Shown here piece by piece: positions 7,469-10,051 of a stretch of 10,051 bases of DNA (position 1 is the stretch's first letter; the number at the start of each line of letters is the position of its first letter). The notes under the pieces were generated by a model. That model had not been told where the DNA came from. It searched no databases and worked only from the letters and a program-made list of their open reading frames with translations. A program made the position numbers and the translations under genes. Source of the stretch: JBPEXY01 sp052031065 (GTDB taxonomy: Bacteria > Pseudomonadota > Gammaproteobacteria > Immundisolibacterales > Immundisolibacteraceae); assembly GCA_052031065.1 (NCBI GenBank), contig JBPEXY010000301.1, positions 1-10,051 of the forward strand, in the 5' to 3' direction.

Positions 7469-7482
7469 TTGATATAAATCAA
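7469..7482. promoter_or_regulatory. Perfect FNR/ANR-type operator
   Basis: TTGAT-ATAA-ATCAA matches the FNR/ANR/DNR consensus TTGAT-N4-ATCAA at all ten fixed positions. It is non-coding, 127 bases after the DAHP synthase stop and about 150 bases before hsp20. A -10-like CAGAAT at 7504-7509 would put a transcript start near 7516, about 41 bases from the operator centre, which is the class II activating geometry. The operator itself is symmetrical; hsp20 is the only nearby gene reading away from it. Confidence 0.6.
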
Positions 7483-7493
7483 CACCTGCGTCC

Positions 7494-7506
7494 CTGATCG
7501 GATCAG
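7494..7506. repeat. Short inverted repeat, 6-base arms
   Basis: CTGATC-G-GATCAG is a perfect dyad with a single central base. It lies between the FNR box and the 8-base inverted repeat that follows, and overlaps the possible -10 of the FNR-type promoter. It may be an operator half of a compound site; no regulator can be named. Confidence 0.4.
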
Positions 7507-7507
7507 A

Positions 7508-7529
7508 ATGGCAACGGGGAAGTTGCCAT
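7508..7529. repeat. Inverted repeat, 8-base arms with GGGGAA centre
   Basis: ATGGCAAC at 7508-7515 and GTTGCCAT at 7522-7529 are perfect reverse complements around a 6-base centre. No T-run follows, so it is not a standard terminator. It could be an operator in the hsp20 control region or a hairpin in a longer leader. Confidence 0.5.
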
Positions 7530-7556
7530 GTAAGTAATTAGAATTGGTCTTTCCAG

Positions 7557-7584
7557 CCCTTGAAACAGGAAAACTTCACCCAAT
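7557..7584 (+). promoter_or_regulatory. Sigma-32 (RpoH) type heat-shock promoter for hsp20
   Basis: The -35 is CCCTTGAAA at 7557-7565, containing the full CTTGAA core. The -10 is ACCCAAT at 7578-7584, compared with CCCCAT-T, at a 13-base spacing from CTTGAA, which is within the RpoH range. The predicted start near 7591 gives a leader of about 40 bases to the hsp20 ATG. The position directly before a small heat-shock gene is what one would expect. Confidence 0.65.
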
Positions 7585-7617
7585 CTGTTCTGTAGTGTTA
7601 TTGAACCCTGACTGAAA

Positions 7618-7623
7618 AAGGAG
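7618..7623 (+). promoter_or_regulatory. Ribosome binding site deciding the hsp20 start
   Basis: AAGGAG lies 7 bases before ATG 7631, an ideal spacing. The in-frame TTG at 7625 is only 1 base after it and is therefore rejected as the start. Confidence 0.75.
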
Positions 7624-7630
7624 ATTGACA

Positions 7631-8074
7631 ATGACCTTAACACGCTATCGTCACCGTCCTCTGAGTGTTTTTGAACAGCTTCAGCGGGAAATGGGCGACC
7701 TTCTGGATAACCGGCAGTTAACCTCCAACTTTGGCACCGAGGAGTGGTCCCCGGCGGTTGACATCAAAGAGACTGACCAGGCCTATGAGATTCATGCTGA
7801 CCTGCCCGGCGTTAAAGCTGAAGATATCGAAGTAACCATGGAAGAAGGGGTGCTCACCATCAAGGGTACCCGCGAGTCACAGAAAGAAGAAGAGAAGGAC
7901 AACTACAAGAGAGTGGAACGGTTTAGCGGCTCCTTCATGCGCCGCTTTACCCTGCCAGATCTTGCCGACTCGACCAATGTCCAGGCCACCACCAAAGAAG
8001 GAGTGCTGGAGCTGGTGATCCCCAAAGCGGAACGGGCCAAGCCACAGAAAATAACAGTACAAACCCGCTCGTGA
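7631..8074 (+). CDS. Small heat-shock protein, Hsp20/alpha-crystallin family
   Basis: Cytoplasmic ATP-independent holdase, 147 residues, that binds unfolding proteins and passes them to the DnaK/DnaJ system. A short N-terminal arm (TLTRYRHRPLSVFEQLQREMGDLLDN) leads to the alpha-crystallin domain from about residue 39. Visible motifs are WSPAVDIKETD, ADLPGVKAEDIEV, EGVLTIKGTR, and the C-terminal AxxxxGVLxL-type motif (ATTKEGVLELVIPK). The tail has an I-x-V motif (KITV) used in oligomer assembly. It resembles the class A Hsp20 common in environmental bacteria more than E. coli IbpA/IbpB. The ATG is fixed by AAGGAG. It is probably heat-induced through the sigma-32-like promoter and possibly oxygen-regulated through the FNR box. 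It heads a chaperone group with cbpA and cbpM. Confidence 0.95.
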   Translation: MTLTRYRHRPLSVFEQLQREMGDLLDNRQLTSNFGTEEWSPAVDIKETDQAYEIHADLPGVKAEDIEVTMEEGVLTIKGTRESQKEEEKDNYKRVERFSGSFMRRFTLPDLADSTNVQATTKEGVLELVIPKAERAKPQKITVQTRS

Positions 8075-8126
8075 ATCCCGGCTGCTGAACGGCGTTCGAG
8101 CAATACACAGACGCCACCCGGTTTCG

Positions 8127-8177
8127 TGCCGGCCTGCTCCCCCGAAGCATTTGATCCGCGGGCGGAGCAGGCCGGCA
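8127..8177. repeat. Long hairpin between hsp20 and cbpA
   Basis: TGCCGGCCTGCTCC (8127-8140) is perfectly complementary to GGAGCAGGCCGGCA (8164-8177). Pairing continues inward with CCCG (8141-8144) and CGGG (8159-8162) after one bulged C, giving about 18 base pairs and a 14-base loop. There is no T-run on the plus strand, so it is not a textbook intrinsic terminator. A further CCGGCCTGC copy occurs at 8200-8208. It may protect the hsp20 mRNA 3' end, reduce read-through into cbpA, or be one copy of a REP-like dispersed repeat. The rest of the 8075-8283 gap shows only a TATAAG at 8269-8274, too close to the cbpA start to be a convincing promoter. Confidence 0.75.
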
Positions 8178-8283
8178 TAATGCTGGGCCGTAAATGTCAC
8201 CGGCCTGCACCAGGTCAACGCCGATCAGCCTGCTCACCATAGCCCCCCTGTTACCCTAGATCCCCTGCTATAAGCCAGATGAG

Positions 8284-9234
8284 ATGAAATACCGCGATTA
8301 CTACCAAACACTAGGGGTCGACCGCAACGCTTCGCAGGACGAGATCAAACGCGCCTACCGCAAACTGGCGCGGCAATACCATCCCGACGTCAGCAAGGCG
8401 GCCGACGCTGAAGAGAAATTTAAAGCGGTTGGTGAAGCCTATGAGGTACTCAAAGACCCCGAAAAACGTAGCGCCTACGACCAGTTTGGCAGCCACTGGA
8501 AGGAGGGCCAGGGTTTTACCCCACCGCCAGACTGGGACAGTGGTTTTGAGTTTACCGGTAGCGGGTTTGGCGCCGGTGGTGCATCACAGTTCAGCGATTT
8601 TTTTGAATCGCTTTTTGGCGCTGCTGGACAACGCGGACATTGGCAGGAGCAACCATTCCGGCAACACGGATTTTCCCAGCGTGGCCAGGATCACCACGCC
8701 AAAATCACCATTAGTCTTGAAGAGAGCTACAGCGGCTCTACGCGGGAAGTGGAACTAAAAACCCCGACTCTGGATAACCAGGGGCGGCTAATCAATAAAC
8801 CCCACACGCTCAAGGTCAAAATCCCAGCCGGCATCACTGCAGGTCAGCGCATCCGCCTGGCTGGCCAGGGTAGCGCCGGTAGCGGCGGCGGCGAAGCCGG
8901 CGACCTCTATCTGGAGATCGCCTTCAGCCCCCACCCCAACTTTAGAGCCGAAGGTAGAGACATACACTACGAATTGAAGGTCGCGCCATGGGAGGCAGCA
9001 CTGGGAGCAACCATCCAGATACCCACCCTGGGCGGCTCAATTGACCTGAAAATCCCCGCTAATTCCCAGTCTGGCAAGGTGCTGAGATTAAAAGGCAAAG
9101 GGTTACCCGGCAAAACGCCCGGCAACCAGCTGGTGACCTTGAAAGTGGTACTGCCACCAGCAGAAAGTGACGTTGCGCGCGAACTCTACAGCAAGATGGC
9201 CAGCGAACTGGCTTTCAACCCGCGGGGTGACTGA
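8284..9234 (+). CDS. cbpA: CbpA, DnaJ-like (type II J-domain) co-chaperone
   Basis: J-domain protein of 316 residues that stimulates the DnaK ATPase and delivers unfolded substrates; E. coli CbpA also binds curved DNA. The J domain (1-70) starts KYRDYYQTLGVDRNAS and carries the catalytic HPD at 33-35. A Gly/Phe-rich linker (about 72-115) follows. No CXXCXGXG zinc finger is present, so it is the CbpA/DnaJB type, not DnaJ. Two beta-sandwich substrate-binding domains fill about 135-310 (HAKITISLEESYSGSTREV; LKVKIPAGITAGQRIRLAG; RLKGKGLPG). Length is close to E. coli CbpA (about 306). ATG 8284 is preceded only by a weak GATGAG. The inhibitor gene cbpM follows 11 bases after the stop, which supports the CbpA name. 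Confidence 0.94.
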   Translation: MKYRDYYQTLGVDRNASQDEIKRAYRKLARQYHPDVSKAADAEEKFKAVGEAYEVLKDPEKRSAYDQFGSHWKEGQGFTPPPDWDSGFEFTGSGFGAGGASQFSDFFESLFGAAGQRGHWQEQPFRQHGFSQRGQDHHAKITISLEESYSGSTREVELKTPTLDNQGRLINKPHTLKVKIPAGITAGQRIRLAGQGSAGSGGGEAGDLYLEIAFSPHPNFRAEGRDIHYELKVAPWEAALGATIQIPTLGGSIDLKIPANSQSGKVLRLKGKGLPGKTPGNQLVTLKVVLPPAESDVARELYSKMASELAFNPRGD

Positions 9235-9245
9235 GGAGCAAAACA

Positions 9246-9587
9246 ATGACTGCGAAACAGCACTTGAGCGGCGCCATTTTTGAGGAAGAGTCCGAGATTA
9301 CCCTCGATCAACTCACTTACCGGTTCCAGGTAACCTACCGGGAGATCGTCGCCATGGTCGATGAGGGAATTCTGGAACCCCGCCCCGGTCAGTTCCAGAG
9401 CGGTTCCGATACACGCCACGATTCACACCAGCAACAGCACGAAGAGTGGCTTTTCGACAGCCAGGCACTAAAACGCCTGATGATTACCCTGCGATTGCAG
9501 CGCGACCTCGGCATCAACCTTGCCGGAGCGGCTCTGGCGCTCGATCTGCTGGAACAGATCGACACCTTAACCAGCCGAAACTATTAA
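9246..9587 (+). CDS. cbpM: CbpM, chaperone modulator (MerR-like fold)
   Basis: Small cytoplasmic protein, 113 residues, that binds the CbpA J domain and blocks its co-chaperone and DNA-binding activity. It has the winged-helix, MerR_2-like layout of CbpM: LTYRFQVTYREIVAMVDEGILEP (about 21-43), then a variable Gln/His-rich loop (SDTRHDSHQQQHEEW). A long helical region follows (LMITLRLQRDLGIN, then LAGAALALDLLEQIDTL). The start is fixed by GGAG at 9235-9238, 7 bases before ATG 9246, overlapping the end of the cbpA reading frame region. The 11-base gap to cbpA implies one transcript and matched dosage of the co-chaperone and its inhibitor. Confidence 0.9.
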   Translation: MTAKQHLSGAIFEEESEITLDQLTYRFQVTYREIVAMVDEGILEPRPGQFQSGSDTRHDSHQQQHEEWLFDSQALKRLMITLRLQRDLGINLAGAALALDLLEQIDTLTSRNY

Positions 9588-9621
9588 CTGCGGCAAACCG
9601 GGCATCGGCGCACCCAGCTGG

Positions 9622-10051
9622 TCAGTCCAACGATTTTTCCCAGAACTGCGCCACCCCACTGTCGGGGTCGAGCTGGTAATTCTGAAACCCGGCACGTCGA
9701 TACGCCTGCCGCGCCGGATGGTTGCCTTCCAACACCTCCAGAGTGAGTTTGCAGCAGCCGCGTTGACGGCCAATGGCCTCGATTTGTCCAGCAGTAGTTG
9801 CGCAACCCCACGCCCCCTGAAGCGCTGATCAACGACAAGATCGTGAATGTTGATCAACGGCTGGCAGAGAAAAGTGGAAAACCCTTCAAAACAGTTGGCC
9901 AGACCGACCGCCTGCTGACCTTGATAGCAGAGCAGTGAAAAAGCGTGCGGTATCCGCGATAACTGCTCGGGTAGCTGATCGACTACCCGCCGTTGCAACG
10001 GAGCTCCGCCTCCCATCGGGTCACGAGCATAGTGATCCAGCAGTCTGACTA
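9622..10051 (-). pseudogene. GNAT family N-acetyltransferase with a one-base frameshift; 5' end outside window
   Basis: Acetyl-CoA-dependent N-acetyltransferase fold; substrate unknown. From the right edge the frame reads LLDHYARDPMGGGAPL, then GLANCFEGFSTF, INIHDLVVDQRFRGRGVAQ (the acetyl-CoA loop RGRGVA) and LLLDK. There the family-like sequence stops and resumes in another frame: EAIGRQRGCCKLTLEVLEGN, HPARQAYRRAGFQNYQLD, FWEKSLD and stop at 9624-9622. The break is at the T-run 9783-9785 (AAA on the coding strand); one extra A would restore DKIEAIG. Both halves look well conserved, so this is either a very recent mutation or a sequence error. Without repair the frame would run on to 9567 with a non-family tail and overlap cbpM. 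The gene is convergent with cbpM. Confidence 0.85.

Noticed and set aside
7590..7630. RNA thermometer (ROSE or fourU) in the hsp20 leader
   Set aside because: No UUUU or CUCCUU-like stretch is placed to pair with AAGGAG in the short leader, so the sequence gives no support.
8269..8274. TATAAG as a -10 box for cbpA
   Set aside because: It lies only 9 bases before the ATG and has no matching -35, so it would imply a leaderless transcript without other support.
9567..9621. Extension of the acetyltransferase frame to 9567
   Set aside because: It is a product of the frameshift at 9783-9785; the family-like C-terminus ends at the stop at 9624-9622.

Overview
The window looks like ordinary chromosome of a gammaproteobacterium. 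The reasons are a System I cytochrome c maturation (ccm) gene set of the Escherichia/Pseudomonas kind, a CbpA-CbpM co-chaperone pair, a sigma-32-like heat-shock promoter and an FNR/ANR-type operator. Base composition is moderately GC-rich. Genus cannot be read from this sequence. I see no insertion sequence, CRISPR array, tRNA or rRNA, and no strong candidate for a wholly new system. The points worth a second look are regulatory sequences, one divergent enzyme and one broken gene.

Layout. Positions 1-2889 (minus strand) hold ccmF-ccmG-ccmH, overlapping end to start, with ccmH running off the left edge. Positions 2890-3176 are a divergent intergenic region. Positions 3177-6174 (plus strand) hold ccmA-ccmB, a 197-base gap with a TATAAT box, then ccmC-ccmD-ccmE, again overlapping. 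Positions 6239-7342 encode a class I (beta-type) DAHP synthase-like enzyme with unusual active-site residues. Positions 7343-7630 are non-coding and rich in signals: a perfect FNR box, two inverted repeats and a sigma-32-like promoter. Positions 7631-9587 hold a chaperone group: hsp20, a long hairpin, cbpA (DnaJ-like) and cbpM. Positions 9622-10051 (minus strand) hold a GNAT acetyltransferase gene with a one-base frameshift, cut by the right edge.

How the genes work together. CcmABCD form the membrane ABC system that loads heme onto the periplasmic chaperone CcmE. CcmF, with CcmH and the thioredoxin-like CcmG, attaches the heme to reduced apocytochrome CXXCH motifs. The usual single ccmABCDEFGH operon is here split into two divergent units. 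Hsp20 and CbpA are cytoplasmic chaperones for aggregated or unfolded protein, and CbpM binds the CbpA J domain to restrain it. The sequence before hsp20 suggests both low-oxygen (FNR) and heat (sigma-32) input, which is an inference from motif matches only.

Several starts are not ATG: GTG for ccmG, TTG for ccmH and ccmE, and no ATG available for ccmA.
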